Both the position numbers and the translations under genes were made by a program. Positions 1 to 10,600 of a DNA stretch of 17,719 nucleotides are shown here, one piece after another. Every line of letters starts with the position of its first letter. Position 1 is the stretch's first letter. The DNA is from Gammaproteobacteria bacterium (GTDB lineage: Bacteria > Pseudomonadota > Gammaproteobacteria > Pseudomonadales > Pseudohongiellaceae), in assembly GCA_016762995.1 (NCBI GenBank), contig JAESUT010000070.1, forward strand, positions 4,819-22,537. Reading direction: 5' to 3'. The notes under the pieces were generated by a model. That model saw nothing but the letters and a program-made list of their open reading frames with translations. It searched no databases and was not told where the DNA came from.

Positions 1-1091
1 TTTTCTAGCACGACGTTGTGAATGAAGCCCGTCATTCCTGACCAATCGTCTTCTGGCTGCGGGTCCGAAAGTGCAACATGCCATTCGAAATTATCATTCT
101 CTTTGGCTAGAGTATTGTAATCGTCTTCATAGAACATCTCGCGAAGACTTCGAGCACCGTACCAGAAACTTATTTTCCTATTGCTGTTTAGTCTACGAAG
201 CTGATCAAAGATGTGCGAACGCATCGGAGCCATGCCGGCACCGCCACCAATAAACACCATCTCCGCGTCGGTGTCCTTCGCAAAAAATTCACCGTACGGC
301 CCAAACACCTTAACCTTGTCACCTGGCTTAAGGTTAAACACATAGGATGACATCTTGCCCGGTGGAAAGTTCGTTCTAGGTGGCGGAGTCGAGATGCGGA
401 TATTGAACTTGATTACACCCCTCTCGTCTGGATAATTCGCCATTGAATAAGCACGTACCGTAGTATCGTTTACCTTGGACACAAAATCGAACAGCCCAAA
501 GTGGTTCCAGTCGCCACGGTACTCTTCGCCGATATCGAAATCGCTGTACTTAACAACATGAGGAGGCACCTCTAACTGCACATAGCCACCTGCCCGAAAG
601 TCGACACTCTCACCATCTGGAATTTCCAGCACAAGCTCTTTGATAAAAGTCGCAACGTTATCGTTCGAACGAACCGTACATTCCCACTGCTTTACTCCGA
701 AAAACTCTGGAGCGACTTGAATCTTCATGTCCTGTTTAACAGCTACCTGACAGGAAAGGCGCCAATTGTCTTTCGCCTGACCGCGTGTAAAGTGCCCAGT
801 CTCTGTTGGCAGCATAGAGCCGCCCCCATCTAATACCTGACACTTACACTGCGCACAGGTACCGCCGCCGCCACAAGCTGACGAGAGAAAGATGCCCGCA
901 TCGGCGAGTGTATTCAGCAACTTGCCGCCAGCAGGAACCGTCAGCGCTCTATCTGGGTCGTTGTTAATTTCGATGCGCACATCACCGCTAGACACTAGCT
1001 TCGAGCGGGCAAACAGAATCACCATAACAAGCAGCATCACTATCGTGGTAAATAGTGCGACGCCGCCGAATATTGTTGTGATATCAATCAT
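1..1091 (-). CDS. nqrF: NqrF, Na+-NADH:quinone reductase subunit F (3' end outside window)
   Basis: This is the electron-input subunit of the sodium-pumping NADH:quinone oxidoreductase. It takes a hydride from NADH to FAD and passes electrons to a 2Fe-2S centre on the cytoplasmic side of the inner membrane. The ATG is at 1091 and the frame stays open for about 363 codons to the left edge; the family is usually about 407 residues, so only the C-terminal tail is missing. Visible in order: an N-terminal membrane anchor (about residues 6-28), a plant-type ferredoxin domain with cluster cysteines C73, C79, C82 and C114 (first three in [10 protein letters not shown]), an FAD-binding RAYS motif (213-216), and the nucleotide-binding [12 protein letters not shown] region (282-293) followed by SFWYGARS. 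It is the last visible gene of the nqr operon, 39 bases after nqrE. No frameshift is seen. Confidence 0.97.
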   Translation of the reverse strand, partial: MIDITTIFGGVALFTTIVMLLVMVILFARSKLVSSGDVRIEINNDPDRALTVPAGGKLLNTLADAGIFLSSACGGGGTCAQCKCQVLDGGGSMLPTETGHFTRGQAKDNWRLSCQVAVKQDMKIQVAPEFFGVKQWECTVRSNDNVATFIKELVLEIPDGESVDFRAGGYVQLEVPPHVVKYSDFDIGEEYRGDWNHFGLFDFVSKVNDTTVRAYSMANYPDERGVIKFNIRISTPPPRTNFPPGKMSSYVFNLKPGDKVKVFGPYGEFFAKDTDAEMVFIGGGAGMAPMRSHIFDQLRRLNSNRKISFWYGARSLREMFYEDDYNTLAKENDNFEWHVALSDPQPEDDWSGMTGFIHNVVLE

Positions 1092-1130
1092 CTTAACTGC
1101 TTCTACTTCTAAATTTGTTCTTAACTGTTT

Positions 1131-1739
1131 CTACAGCGAGACGCCGCTTAATGACATAAAGCCCAACGACATCAAACCTACCGTAATGAATGTTATGCCC
1201 AGCCCGCGAAGGCCTTCTGGCACATCGCTGTACTTGAGTTTTTCACGTATGCCAGCTAGTGCAACGATCGCAAGAGCCCAACCGAAACCCGAGCCAAGTC
1301 CGAATGCGACGCTTTCCGGGAATGAATAATCTCGCTCGACCATCAATAGCGTAGAGCCAAGGATCGCGCAGTTAACAGTTATCAACGGCAGGAAAACACC
1401 CAACGCGCTATATAGAGCTGGCACGTATTTATCGAGGAACATCTCTAAGATTTGTACGATCGCGGCGATCACGCCGATGTAGCAGAGGAAACCAAGAAAC
1501 TGCAACGACATCTCCGGCATGCCCAGCCAATCCAGCGCGCCATCGCGCAAGAGATGATTAAAGATCAGGTTATTGGCTGGCACAGTAATTACCTGCACTA
1601 CCATCACCGCGACGCCTAAACCTATCGCCGTTTCAATTTTTTTAGAAACCGCAAGGAAGGTGCACATGCCGAGAAACATCTGCAATGCCATGTTCTCGAT
1701 AAATACCGCTTTTACGAAGAGATTTAGTAACTGCTCCAT
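1131..1739 (-). CDS. nqrE: NqrE, integral membrane subunit
   Basis: The protein has 202 residues and is hydrophobic, with about six membrane segments. It matches NqrE, one of the two related core membrane subunits (with NqrD) of the Na+-pumping NADH:quinone reductase; the NqrD/NqrE pair is known to hold an iron centre between half-helices and to help form the sodium path. Family-typical stretches are the start [19 protein letters not shown], the helix around [13 protein letters not shown] with its conserved cysteine, VNCAILG in the second half, and the C-terminal [20 protein letters not shown]. The start is fixed by translational coupling: its ATG shares one base with the nqrD stop (TAATG on the minus strand). 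Length and order within the operon are normal. Confidence 0.97.
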   Translation of the reverse strand: MEQLLNLFVKAVFIENMALQMFLGMCTFLAVSKKIETAIGLGVAVMVVQVITVPANNLIFNHLLRDGALDWLGMPEMSLQFLGFLCYIGVIAAIVQILEMFLDKYVPALYSALGVFLPLITVNCAILGSTLLMVERDYSFPESVAFGLGSGFGWALAIVALAGIREKLKYSDVPEGLRGLGITFITVGLMSLGFMSLSGVSL

Positions 1740-2401
1740 TAGAACGCGCCTTCCTCTGCACTGTGAGGCGCCATACGGAAGTCACGAGTCTCTACTTGAT
1801 TTTTCTTCACGCTGCGCAGTGCCCAGATAAAGAAACCGATAATAAAGAAGGCGCTGGGCGACAACAGCATAAGGCCGTTAGCCTGATACCAACCACCGTT
1901 CTCAATGAGGGGTAGAACCTGAAAGCCCAGCAGGCTACCCGACCCGAAAAGCTCACGAATCGATGCGACGACTATTAGCACGAGGGAGTAGCCCATTCCA
2001 TTACCAATACCATCAAGAAAGCTTAAGGCCGGCGGGTTCTTCATTGCAAAGGCTTCAGCACGACCCATGACGATGCAGTTTGTGATGATTAAGCCAACAA
2101 ACACGCTTAGGTTCTTGCTGATATCGTAGGCGAAGGCCTGCAGAAATTGGTCAACGGCGATAACCAAGGACGCAATGATCGTCATCTGCACGATAATACG
2201 AATACTGGAAGGCATGTGATTGCGGATCATCGAGATAAACAGGTTAGAGAAAGCGGTCACTGTAGTTAATGCCAGGCACATTACCAGCGTTACGCTCAGC
2301 TGCGTCGTCACCGCCAACGCCGAACAGACGCCGAGAATTTGCAGCGCTATCGGATTGTTCTCGAATAGCGGCGTCAATAATATCTGCTTAACTTGGCTCA
2401 T
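1739..2401 (-). CDS. nqrD: NqrD, integral membrane subunit
   Basis: The protein has 220 residues and is a multi-spanning membrane subunit of Na+-NADH:quinone reductase, paralogous to NqrE (and to RnfE). Recognisable parts are the N-terminal [24 protein letters not shown] with the conserved cysteine, the central [19 protein letters not shown] with the second conserved cysteine (the likely iron-ligand pair shared across NqrD/NqrE), and [16 protein letters not shown]. The C-terminal cytoplasmic tail (about residues 196-220) is slightly longer than in the 210-residue Vibrio protein as I remember it. The ATG at 2401 lies 40 bases after nqrC, without a strong Shine-Dalgarno sequence, and the stop overlaps nqrE by one base. 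Confidence 0.97.
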   Translation of the reverse strand: MSQVKQILLTPLFENNPIALQILGVCSALAVTTQLSVTLVMCLALTTVTAFSNLFISMIRNHMPSSIRIIVQMTIIASLVIAVDQFLQAFAYDISKNLSVFVGLIITNCIVMGRAEAFAMKNPPALSFLDGIGNGMGYSLVLIVVASIRELFGSGSLLGFQVLPLIENGGWYQANGLMLLSPSAFFIIGFFIWALRSVKKNQVETRDFRMAPHSAEEGAF

Positions 2402-2441
2402 GCTTTTATACCAATTTGAATAAATTCATCGATCATTTTCT

Positions 2442-3233
2442 CTACAAACCTGTCTCGCGTAGCTGCGCCAAAATAGGCCCGTAAGCGTCATCGCCTAGCC
2501 AGTATTGAATCAGGTTATCGACACCACGCGTGGTAAGTGTTGCGCCGGACAGCCCATCGATCTGATAGTCACCACGGCCCTTCCCCTTTATAACTCTGAG
2601 GCCAACCGCACCAGCTTCATCGTATATTTTCTTTCCAGGCCAGAGCGCCATCCATCTGGGATTCCTAACTTCCGCACCCAAGCCTGGCGTCTCTTTTAAC
2701 TCGTAAAATGCCAAACCCTTAACTGTATTCGCGTCGCCCTCAAGGGCGAGAAATCCGTACAGGATTCCCCAGAGACCGTAACCGCTTACTGGCACCACGA
2801 TCGTTTCTATCTCTTCATCTTGCGCAACCACATAAATCATAGGATAGATGGCGCGGCGCTTTATGTTCGCGACATCTTCCTGGCGCTCAAGCGCCTCGGA
2901 ATATTTGGGATCGTTGATGACAAGCCGTTGATCATAGCTTTCTATGTCGATCTCTAATTCCTCGAGCTGCTCGTCGTTAAGCACACGCTGCTCATTTAGG
3001 TCGAGAACATAGGTAGAGAACTGACTGAAGCGCTCTGCCACCAACTCATTGCCGTCGCTCTGCGGATCAAACAAACCAGCAGCGCTTAAAATATTTTTAT
3101 TCCTATCAAGAATTCGATTTGCATCCTGCAATGGCTTCAACACTACTGCCGTTCCCGATACGATTATCGAGCAGACCACGCACAGGCTAAACGCAACAAT
3201 CAATGTACGTTTTGTAGAATCTTTAGAGGACAC
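2442..3233 (-). CDS. nqrC: NqrC, FMN-carrying subunit
   Basis: The protein has 263 residues and is the subunit of Na+-NADH:quinone reductase with one membrane helix near the N-terminus (about residues 10-32) and a large periplasmic FMN-binding domain. The flavinylation motif [10 protein letters not shown] is present; the threonine of SGAT, residue 232, is the expected site of the phosphodiester-linked FMN added by an ApbE-type transferase (not in this window). Other family blocks are [27 protein letters not shown] and the C-terminal FWLGD-like [12 protein letters not shown]. The start is a GTG at 3233, inside the end of nqrB (11-base overlap), which suggests translational coupling. The alignment with the Vibrio start (short polar lead, then the helix) supports this start. 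Confidence 0.97.
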   Translation of the reverse strand: MSSKDSTKRTLIVAFSLCVVCSIIVSGTAVVLKPLQDANRILDRNKNILSAAGLFDPQSDGNELVAERFSQFSTYVLDLNEQRVLNDEQLEELEIDIESYDQRLVINDPKYSEALERQEDVANIKRRAIYPMIYVVAQDEEIETIVVPVSGYGLWGILYGFLALEGDANTVKGLAFYELKETPGLGAEVRNPRWMALWPGKKIYDEAGAVGLRVIKGKGRGDYQIDGLSGATLTTRGVDNLIQYWLGDDAYGPILAQLRETGL

Positions 3234-4440
3234 CGCGCGCTCTCCTTCTACCTATATTTGCCTTCACCACGAAGTAATCAATAAGTGGGGCAAACAGATT
3301 CGCAAACAATATCGCCAACATCGTGCCCTCAGGGTAGGCTGGATTCACCACCCGAATAAGTACGATCATAAAACCAATCAAGGCACCGAAAACCCATTTC
3401 CCCGTGTTAGTCATAGACGCAGAAACCGGGTCGGTTGCCATAAACACCATACCGAAGGCAAAGCCACCAAGAACAAAATGCCAGTACCAAGGTGTAGCAA
3501 AAGCGGGATTCGATTCTGAACCGATAAAATTGAACAGTGTTGCTGTCACACACATGCCGAGAAAGACACCTAGCATGATGCGCCATGATGCGATTCGAGT
3601 AACCAGCAATACGCAAGCGCCTAGCAAGATGGCGAGTGTCGAGGTCTCGCCAATAGAGCCTTGCATCTGACCAAAGAAGGCGTCCAGCCAAGTCAGCCCG
3701 CGTCCAGTCGCCACTGCTATTGCAGGTAGGCCTTCAGCCGCTATCTGACTAAGTGGCGTGGCTCCGCTAAATCCGTCTATGGCGGTCCAGACTGAATCGC
3801 CGGACATCTGTGGCGCATAGGCAAAAAACAAAAAAGCACGGCCTGTCAGCGCGGGATTTAGAAAATTCTTGCCGGTGCCACCGAATACTTCCTTACCCAC
3901 CACGATGCCAAAGCTAATTCCCAGCGCAGCCTGCCAAAGCGGGATATCCGGCGGTACTATCAAGGTGAACAGAATAGAAGTAACGAAGAAGCCTTCGTTG
4001 ATCTCATGGCCTCGCTTCATAGCGAATAATACTTCCCAAAAAGCACCGACCAGGAACACGACAAGATAAATAGGGATGTAGTGTGCGGCACCGTAGACGA
4101 AATTATCCCAGACGCTACTTGGATCGTGGCCGGCTAATGCTCCGATGATTATTTCGTGCCAGTCGCCACTGCCTTCGAGGCCCATGGCGAGAATCGCGCT
4201 ATTTGCCTGAAAGCCGATATTGAACATGCCGTAGAACATCGGAAAGAATGCGGCAACCCACACCGTAATCATCACCCTCTTTAAATCTATCCCATCACGC
4301 ACATGAGGCTCAGCAACAGTAACCTTGCTTGGCGTGTAGAAAATGGTATCTACAGCCTCGAACACGGCATACCAAGACTCGAACCGACCACCTTTCTTAA
4401 AGTGCGGCTCCATGTCATCTAATATACGACGAAGTCCCAT
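3223..4440 (-). CDS. nqrB: NqrB, FMN/riboflavin-carrying membrane subunit
   Basis: The protein has 405 residues and is the largest membrane subunit of Na+-NADH:quinone reductase, homologous to RnfD. In characterised enzymes it carries a covalent FMN and riboflavin, and takes part in quinone reduction and sodium translocation. The flavinylation motif SGAT is present in [11 protein letters not shown], with the acceptor threonine at residue 228. Other recognisable blocks are the N-terminal amphipathic [33 protein letters not shown], a [21 protein letters not shown] block, [21 protein letters not shown] and the C-terminal [11 protein letters not shown]. About ten membrane helices are expected. 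It starts seven bases after nqrA stops and overlaps nqrC. The length is close to the usual 410-415. Confidence 0.98.
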   Translation of the reverse strand: MGLRRILDDMEPHFKKGGRFESWYAVFEAVDTIFYTPSKVTVAEPHVRDGIDLKRVMITVWVAAFFPMFYGMFNIGFQANSAILAMGLEGSGDWHEIIIGALAGHDPSSVWDNFVYGAAHYIPIYLVVFLVGAFWEVLFAMKRGHEINEGFFVTSILFTLIVPPDIPLWQAALGISFGIVVGKEVFGGTGKNFLNPALTGRAFLFFAYAPQMSGDSVWTAIDGFSGATPLSQIAAEGLPAIAVATGRGLTWLDAFFGQMQGSIGETSTLAILLGACVLLVTRIASWRIMLGVFLGMCVTATLFNFIGSESNPAFATPWYWHFVLGGFAFGMVFMATDPVSASMTNTGKWVFGALIGFMIVLIRVVNPAYPEGTMLAILFANLFAPLIDYFVVKANIGRRRARGVL

Positions 4441-4446
4441 TACCCG

Positions 4447-5811
4447 TTATGCCTCTTTCTCGATACGTGCCAGATTGTCACGCAGTATAGGTCCGTACTC
4501 ATACTTGCCCGGGCAAACATAACTACAAAGCGCCAAGTCTTCCTCATCCAGTTCCAGCGCACCAAGGTTCTGCGCCGTCTCTATGTCACCAACTATCAAT
4601 GCGCGCAGCAGTTGGGTTGGAAGAATATCCAATGGCATGATCTTTTCGTACGCTCCGATAGGCACCATCGCTCTATCACTGCCTTGTGTACTGGTGGACA
4701 TTGCGTGGCGCTTGCTCTTGTCGACACCAGAAATATAAATACCCATAACCGAATGGCGGTTCGCTCCCGGCGACAGATAGCCCAAGAACGGACGCTCTCT
4801 ACCCTCTCGCAGCACTGAAACTTGCAGGTGATAGCGACCGAGATAGCTTTCGGTACTCGCTGCTGTTCGGCCTCCTAGCACAGACCCTGAAATGATACGG
4901 CTCTCGTGTGGCTCCAGCTCTCCTGCACACAATTCTTGAAGATCTGCACCAAGTCGACTCGCTAGTAGCCGTGGCTCGCTAACCTGCGGTCCCGCCAATG
5001 AAATAATGCGTTCAACACTCAGTTTACCCGTGCTGAATAGCTTGCCGATGGCGATTACGTCCTGATAGTTCAGCGACCAAATATGTTTGCCCATGCCCGC
5101 AGGCTCTAGGTAATGGATATGTGTTCCTGTCAAACCGGAGGGGTGAGGCCCTCTGAATTCCTGAACCTTAACGCTGTCCGCGAACTCTTGCCCCTGTAGC
5201 AGACTATCAACCTTGCGATCCACACAGACATAAGTGTGCTGCTCAGGCAATTTCGATAATAGATTTACACCTAGAACGAAATTGCTCACCTCGCCCTTCA
5301 TCACGATGCTGGGCTGTGCTGCGAGAGGATTGGTGTCCATCGCATTAATAAACAGCGAATGTGCCTGTTTGGATGGATCGGAAACCTTGCTGAAGGGCCG
5401 TGTTCGCAGGCTAGTCCATAGACCAGAAACCAGAAGGTCTTCGACAAGAGTCTCGCGCGATAAGGTTTTGAGCTGCACATCCGAATAACTGTTTAGCTCG
5501 ACTTGTTCGCCGTCTTTACCGTCTTCATCCAATTCCACCACTACCGAGAGAAGCTTCCTCTGCTGACCACGATTAATAGCGCTGACTCGACCGCAGCCGG
5601 GGGAAGTAAATGTTACCAAGGGGTTTTTCTTGTCGCGAAACAGCGCTTGGCCAAGCAACACTTTGTCGCCCTCAGCGACAAGCATAGTCGGCTTCAAGCC
5701 CACGTAGTCACGGCCAAGTAGCGCAACAGAGCGCGTCGACCGCGCCTTTCCTAGCACCTGTTCAGGTGCTCCGGAAATCGGTAGATTCAGTCCGCGTTTT
5801 GTTCTGATCAT
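4447..5811 (-). CDS. nqrA: NqrA, cytoplasmic subunit, first gene of the nqr operon
   Basis: The protein has 454 residues with no membrane segment. NqrA is the peripheral cytoplasmic subunit of Na+-NADH:quinone reductase and has been linked to quinone binding. The N-terminus [18 protein letters not shown] and the following [21 protein letters not shown] are typical and support the ATG at 5811, although no good Shine-Dalgarno sequence is seen in front of it. Later blocks are [44 protein letters not shown] and the C-terminal [19 protein letters not shown], all family signatures. It heads the operon; the promoter and leader signals between 5812 and 5940 are listed separately. Nothing looks truncated. 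Confidence 0.98.
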   Translation of the reverse strand: MIRTKRGLNLPISGAPEQVLGKARSTRSVALLGRDYVGLKPTMLVAEGDKVLLGQALFRDKKNPLVTFTSPGCGRVSAINRGQQRKLLSVVVELDEDGKDGEQVELNSYSDVQLKTLSRETLVEDLLVSGLWTSLRTRPFSKVSDPSKQAHSLFINAMDTNPLAAQPSIVMKGEVSNFVLGVNLLSKLPEQHTYVCVDRKVDSLLQGQEFADSVKVQEFRGPHPSGLTGTHIHYLEPAGMGKHIWSLNYQDVIAIGKLFSTGKLSVERIISLAGPQVSEPRLLASRLGADLQELCAGELEPHESRIISGSVLGGRTAASTESYLGRYHLQVSVLREGRERPFLGYLSPGANRHSVMGIYISGVDKSKRHAMSTSTQGSDRAMVPIGAYEKIMPLDILPTQLLRALIVGDIETAQNLGALELDEEDLALCSYVCPGKYEYGPILRDNLARIEKEA

Positions 5812-5862
5812 TGAGTCAATCTAGGCGCTGTTAGGCGTGTTAGCAGTGATTAAATAACACAA

Positions 5863-5880
5863 CCGCTGTCATGACAGCGG
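5863..5880. promoter_or_regulatory. Perfect 18-bp palindrome in the nqrA leader
   Basis: The sequence CCGCTGTCATGACAGCGG is an exact dyad with no mismatch. It lies 52 bases upstream of the nqrA ATG and downstream of the predicted promoter, so it would be transcribed. As DNA it could be a two-fold operator for a dimeric regulator; as RNA it could form a 7-bp stem with a CAUG loop, followed on the minus strand by a weakly U-rich stretch, like an attenuator. The sequence does not decide between these. Two direct TGTTAG copies (5829-5834 and 5838-5843, plus-strand reading) lie between it and the start codon. Confidence 0.5.
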
Positions 5881-5931
5881 CAAAAACAATGCGTGCCTTG
5901 GAGTCTGGCGAGCGCGTTTCAAGCGGGGCGT

Positions 5932-5937
5932 ATTATA
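5932..5937 (-). promoter_or_regulatory. Predicted -10 element of the nqr promoter
   Basis: The minus strand reads TATAAT here, a perfect sigma70 -10 hexamer, about 120 bases upstream of the nqrA ATG. There is no recognisable -35 at 16-18 bases upstream (TCGCTA at 17), so activity would need an activator or other contacts, or the match is chance. If used, it gives the nqr operon its own promoter independent of gap, with a leader of roughly 115 bases containing the palindrome at 5863-5880. Confidence 0.45.
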
Positions 5938-5974
5938 GGTCTAAGCCCCTGAAATAGCGAGCGTTCGCCAGCTA

Positions 5975-5997
5975 CTGCGGCAAATTAATTGCCGCAG
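5975..5997 (-). terminator. Hairpin just after the gap stop codon
   Basis: A 9-bp perfect stem (CTGCGGCAA paired with TTGCCGCAG) closes a 5-base AT loop, starting immediately after the TAG of gap. It is well placed to end gap transcription or to protect its 3' end. There is no T-run after it on the minus strand, so it is not a classical intrinsic terminator, and read-through into nqr is possible. Confidence 0.45.
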
Positions 5998-7464
5998 CTA
6001 TTCCTCCAAAGGATACTGCTGATAAATAATGCCTGCCATTTTGTAGACCATTCTTCCTACCTGGCAACAGTAGCCAAATTCATTGTCATACCACAGATAG
6101 AGCACTACGTGGTTGTCGTTAACGATGGTGGCAGTGCTATCTACAATACACGCTTCTCTGCTGCCCACGAAATCACTAGATACGGCATCCGGAGACTCTG
6201 TATAGCTGATCTGATTCTGTAACTTGGAGTGTAGAGCGATATCGCGCAAAAACTCATTGAGCTCTTCGCGCGTGGTCCCCTTCTCCAGCGTCAAGTTCAT
6301 GATCGCCATAGATACGTTGGGAATCGGCACGCGGATCGCATTACCAGTCAATTTCCCTGCAAGCTCAGGAATAGCCTTAACTACCGCCTTCGCGGCACCT
6401 GTCTCTGTCAGCACCATATTCAGTGCAGCAGAGCGACCGCGACGGCTACCAGTGTGGTAATTGTCGATCAGGTTCTGGTCATTCGTATAGGCGTGAACTG
6501 TCTCTACGTGCCCCTTAACAATGCCAAACTTATCATTGACTACTTTTAGTACTGGCGCGATGGCATTTGTGGTGCACGATGCGGCAGTGAGGATCGTATC
6601 GTCAGCAGAAATTTGGTCGTCGTTAATACCATAGACGATATTCTTCATATCGCCCTTGCCTGGAGCAGTTAGCAGCACCTTCGCCGCGCCTTTAGCCTGT
6701 AGATGCCGCGAAAGTCCGGCCTCGTCACGCCACATGCCGGTGTTATCGATAATCATCGCGTCTTCGATACCGTATTGGGTATAGTCGATGTCTTCAGGGG
6801 CATTCGCGTAGATAACCTTAATCACATTGCCATTAGCAATTAGGCTGTTGTTCTCCTCATCGACGCGCAACGTTCCTTGAAAGGCACCGTGCACAGAATC
6901 ATTCATGAATAGACTTGCTCGTTTCTGTAAGTCGCCTTCGCCGCCAGGCCTTACGACTATCGCCTTAAGCTGCATAATTTCTGCGGTGCTCGTTCGCTCT
7001 ATAAGCAAGCGAGCCATCAATCTGCCGATTCGCCCGAAGCCGTATAGCACAACGTGCTGGCATTTCTTAATGGGCTTCTCGTTCACTCCATCCAAGTACG
7101 CTAACTCGCCCTGTACAAATTCGTCTACACCCTGGGCGGCATCTCCTTTCTCTTGCTGGTGTTCCATGAAGCGAACAGTCAACTTGCCCAAATCAATTTG
7201 TACGTGCCAAAGATCCAACTTCGCCAACGCCATCAGCACCATGTGAGATTCAAATTCCGACATCTCGTTACGTTCTATCTGACGAACGAAACGATGCGCC
7301 TTCATGATGAATGTCACAGATCGGTTATGCAGCGGCCTACCGTAGATAAACATACCTACATTTCGCTGACTAAATAGTCGACCGATAGCAGGAATCATTT
7401 CCTGCACTAGTGCTTCGCGCTGTTTCCAGTCACCGAAGTAATCATCTACGTTTGGACGGACCAC
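5998..7464 (-). CDS. gap: Glyceraldehyde-3-phosphate dehydrogenase with N-terminal extension
   Basis: The protein has 488 residues, against about 330-340 for ordinary GAPDH; the extra length is an N-terminal region of about 135 residues. The dehydrogenase proper starts at the Rossmann motif YGFGRIGR (141-148). The catalytic cysteine is C297 in ASCTTNA, and the general-base histidine region is HAYTNDQNLID. The enzyme interconverts glyceraldehyde-3-phosphate and 1,3-bisphosphoglycerate with NAD(P)+. The extension looks helical and soluble and carries DWKQREALVQEMIPAIGRL and KAHRFVRQIERNE; the same long form is found beside mfd in Pseudomonas. The start is a GTG at 7464, preceded by a good AAGGGG ribosome-binding site five bases away. 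A well-formed promoter lies upstream (7514-7542). Whether the enzyme works mainly in glycolysis or gluconeogenesis cannot be read from sequence. Confidence 0.95.
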   Translation of the reverse strand: MVRPNVDDYFGDWKQREALVQEMIPAIGRLFSQRNVGMFIYGRPLHNRSVTFIMKAHRFVRQIERNEMSEFESHMVLMALAKLDLWHVQIDLGKLTVRFMEHQQEKGDAAQGVDEFVQGELAYLDGVNEKPIKKCQHVVLYGFGRIGRLMARLLIERTSTAEIMQLKAIVVRPGGEGDLQKRASLFMNDSVHGAFQGTLRVDEENNSLIANGNVIKVIYANAPEDIDYTQYGIEDAMIIDNTGMWRDEAGLSRHLQAKGAAKVLLTAPGKGDMKNIVYGINDDQISADDTILTAASCTTNAIAPVLKVVNDKFGIVKGHVETVHAYTNDQNLIDNYHTGSRRGRSAALNMVLTETGAAKAVVKAIPELAGKLTGNAIRVPIPNVSMAIMNLTLEKGTTREELNEFLRDIALHSKLQNQISYTESPDAVSSDFVGSREACIVDSTATIVNDNHVVLYLWYDNEFGYCCQVGRMVYKMAGIIYQQYPLEE

Positions 7465-7513
7465 AAATACCCCTTACTTTGTCGGTAAAATTGATGAATT
7501 TTGAAACGCGGCT

Positions 7514-7542
7514 ATTATCTTGTGAAAGCCTAGCCAGTGCAA
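7514..7542 (-). promoter_or_regulatory. Predicted sigma70 promoter of gap
   Basis: On the minus strand a -35 TTGCAC (7537-7542) and a -10 GATAAT (7514-7519) are separated by exactly 17 bases, a good match to the sigma70 consensus. The predicted transcription start is near 7507, giving a leader of about 43 bases before the GTG start of gap. This is the best promoter in the window. Confidence 0.6.
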
Positions 7543-7609
7543 CCGAAGTGACACTATATGCGCCCTAGAATGCAGAATAAATTCGAGCCTGCTTAGTCCC
7601 TTGAATTAC

Positions 7610-7617
7610 TATACAAT
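7610..7617 (+). promoter_or_regulatory. Possible -10 of the mfd promoter
   Basis: TATACAAT on the plus strand gives two overlapping -10-like hexamers (TATACA, TACAAT), about 80 bases before the mfd ATG. No clear -35 is seen at the right distance. The position is what is expected for a promoter divergent from gap and argues that translation starts downstream, at 7698. Confidence 0.3.
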
Positions 7618-7697
7618 TGCCGGCTGTTTTCGAGCTAGCGCATACACTCCCGAGAACGCACACAATCCTGATTCCACGAAGCCGAACTACAACGTCC

Positions 7698-10600
7698 ATG
7701 GCCACTATTTATAACCCTCCACTGCCGCAAGATAGCCATTTTGCCAGTCACTGGCAGCAGACTTTCGGCTGCGCAACTAGTCTAGCACTGGCCAATGCGG
7801 CGGCGAATAGCGAAGGGCCACTACTACTGATCTGCAAAGACAACGAATCGGTAGAGCGATTAAAGCGCGAGCTCCACTATTTCTGTAGCAAATTACCGAA
7901 CAGAGCGGTTCCTCTGCAAGTTTTGAGCCTTCCTGACTGGGAGACATTGCCGTATGACAACTTCTCCCCACACCAGGATATCGTTTCCGATCGCCTGAGC
8001 GCGCTCTATCACTTGCCAGATCTTCAGCAAGGCATTCTAGTGACATCGATCGGCAGCTTGATGCACAAACTGCCTCCAAAGAAATACATTCGCGGCAACA
8101 GCCTTGATCTTGCCGTTGGGCAGCAGCTGTCCATTCAAGATATGCGAGCGCAGCTAGTGGATGCCGGCTATCAAGCAGTAGACTCGGTCTTCGAGCACGG
8201 TGAATTCGCGGTCCGAGGCTCGATACTAGATATCTATCCGATGGGTAGCCGCGTCCCCTATCGCATAGACCTGCTAGACGACGAGATAGAAACACTCAGA
8301 ATCTTTAATCCAGAGACGCAGCGCTCAGACCAAAGAATAGAGAAAATACGGCTATTACCCGGTCGCGAATACCCACTCGACGCCAAGGGCATTACTGCTT
8401 TTCGTAGTAATTTTCGCGAGAAGTTCGATATCGACCTGCGTCAGTGCCCAATCTATCAAGACGTAAGCGACGGGATCAGCTCACCTGGCCTCGAGTATTA
8501 CCTAGCACTGTTTTATCAACGCCTAGATTCACTATTCGATTTTTTGCCGCCCAATACCACCTGCTGCAAAATTGGCGACCTCGCTAGCGCTGGGCAAAAT
8601 TTTTGGCAGGATATCCAGCGGCGCTATGAAGACCGGCAGATCGATCACCACCGGCCGATTTTGCCGCCAGCTGACATCTTCCTAACAATCGACACCGTGC
8701 TCGCAGAACTGAAACAGTTCAAGCAGATAAGCTTTGCCTCTGGCAGCAGCGCCGTCTCGCTGCAGAGCCTACCTCTTCCAGAGCTCAGCAGCGACGCGAA
8801 GCTAAAGACACCCTTCGCCGCCGTTGAGCAATTTATTGAGCAAAATCCGCGGCACCGCATTCTGTTCTGTGCAGAATCTGCCGGAAGAAGAGAAACACTG
8901 CTTGAGGTACTCAAACAGATACAAATCAGGCCTACGCAATTCGAGCACTTGCAAGATTTCGTAGACTCCACTTCCTCCTGCGGCATGATTGTCGCCCCAC
9001 TCGACCAGGGGCTATGGCTGGAAGACAAGAAGCTGCTACTCATTACAGAAGCGCAGTTGTTCGGTAATCGAATCGCACAGCGACGTAGGCGCAACAAGAA
9101 GCAGAGCGATACTGATTTTATTATAAAGAGCCTAACCGAATTGAGCATCGGTGATGCGGTGGTACATCTGGACCACGGCGTCGGTCGTTACCGCGGCTTG
9201 CAGACTATCAATACCGATGGTCAGGATACTGAATTCCTCACTCTGGAATACGCGAACGCAGCAAAATTGTATGTACCTGTACTGTCGCTGCATCTGATTA
9301 GTCGCTACGGTGGTGCCGAGCAGGAAACTGCCCCTCTCAATCACCTAGGCAGCGACCAGTGGCAGAAAACAAAACGTAAGGCCGCAGAGAAGATCCGCGA
9401 TGTCGCCGTCGAGTTGTTGGACATCTATGCACAGCGCGAAGCAAAGAAAGGCTACAAGTACAGCTGGAGCGCTGAAGAATACGCAAAGTTTGCTGCCAGC
9501 TTCCCCTTCGAAGAGACTCCCGATCAAGAGAGTGCGATTGAGGCAGTTCTAGATGACATGAAAAACGGTCGGTCTATGGATAGGCTGATATGCGGCGATG
9601 TGGGTTTCGGCAAGACTGAAGTAGCCATCAGAGCTACCTTCGTCGCCGTGCAGAATAACAAGCAAGTTGCCATGCTGGTTCCCACGACCCTGCTTGCGCA
9701 GCAACACTATGAAAGCTTCAAAGACAGGTTCGCAGATTGGCCAATCGTGGTTGAAGTAATCTCTCGCTTTAAGTCGGCGAGCGAACAGACTGAGACCTTG
9801 AAAAGGGTAGCGGCTGGCAAGGTCGATGTACTAATCGGCACTCATAAACTGCTACACGGCGATATTGACTACAGCAACCTAGGCATGTTGATTATCGACG
9901 AGGAGCATCGCTTCGGTGTCCGCCAGAAGGAAAAACTCAAATCAATTCGTGCCAATGTGGACATCCTGACCCTTACCGCCACGCCGATACCAAGAACGCT
10001 TAATATGGCGCTTGCCGGCATACGCGATCTTTCTCTTATCGTCACACCGCCGGCACGTCGATTATCGGTGAAGACATTCGTTCGCCAGGAACAAGATAGC
10101 TTAATTCTAGAGGCTGTTTCTCGCGAGCTATTGCGAGGCGGCCAGGTCTTCTACCTACACAACGAAGTAAAGTCCATAGAGAACACTGCCGAGCACCTGC
10201 GCACTCTTGTGCCGACCGCACGCATCTGCGTCGCCCATGGGCAGATGCCAGAGCGCAATCTTGAAAAGGTTATGGCCGACTTCTACCACAAGCGTTACAA
10301 CATCTTGGTTTGTACGACCATCATAGAGACCGGCATCGACATCCCTAGCGCGAATACGATTATTATTCATCGCGCCGATAAGTTTGGTTTGGCGCAGCTG
10401 CATCAACTACGTGGCAGAGTTGGCCGTTCCCATCATCAGGCCTATGCCTACCTGCTTTTGCCAAATGACGCCAAGCTCAGCGCAGATGCTAGCAAGCGCA
10501 TCGAGGCTATTCAATCCGCATCCACGCTCGGCGCTGGCTTTACTCTAGCGAGTCACGACCTTGAGATTAGAGGCGCCGGAGAACTGCTAGGCGACGAACA

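Noticed and set aside
892..1329. 145-residue plus-strand frame opposite nqrE and nqrF
   Set aside because: It is antisense to two well-supported genes and has low-complexity composition expected from a complementary reading.
7617..7697. TTG start for mfd adding 27 residues
   Set aside because: The added peptide does not look like Mfd, the TTG overlaps a -10-like TATACAAT, and the ATG at 7698 gives the usual family length.
7777..8295. 172-residue and similar long minus-strand frames opposite mfd
   Set aside because: Mfd is continuous and motif-complete on the plus strand; the antisense frames have no recognisable domains.
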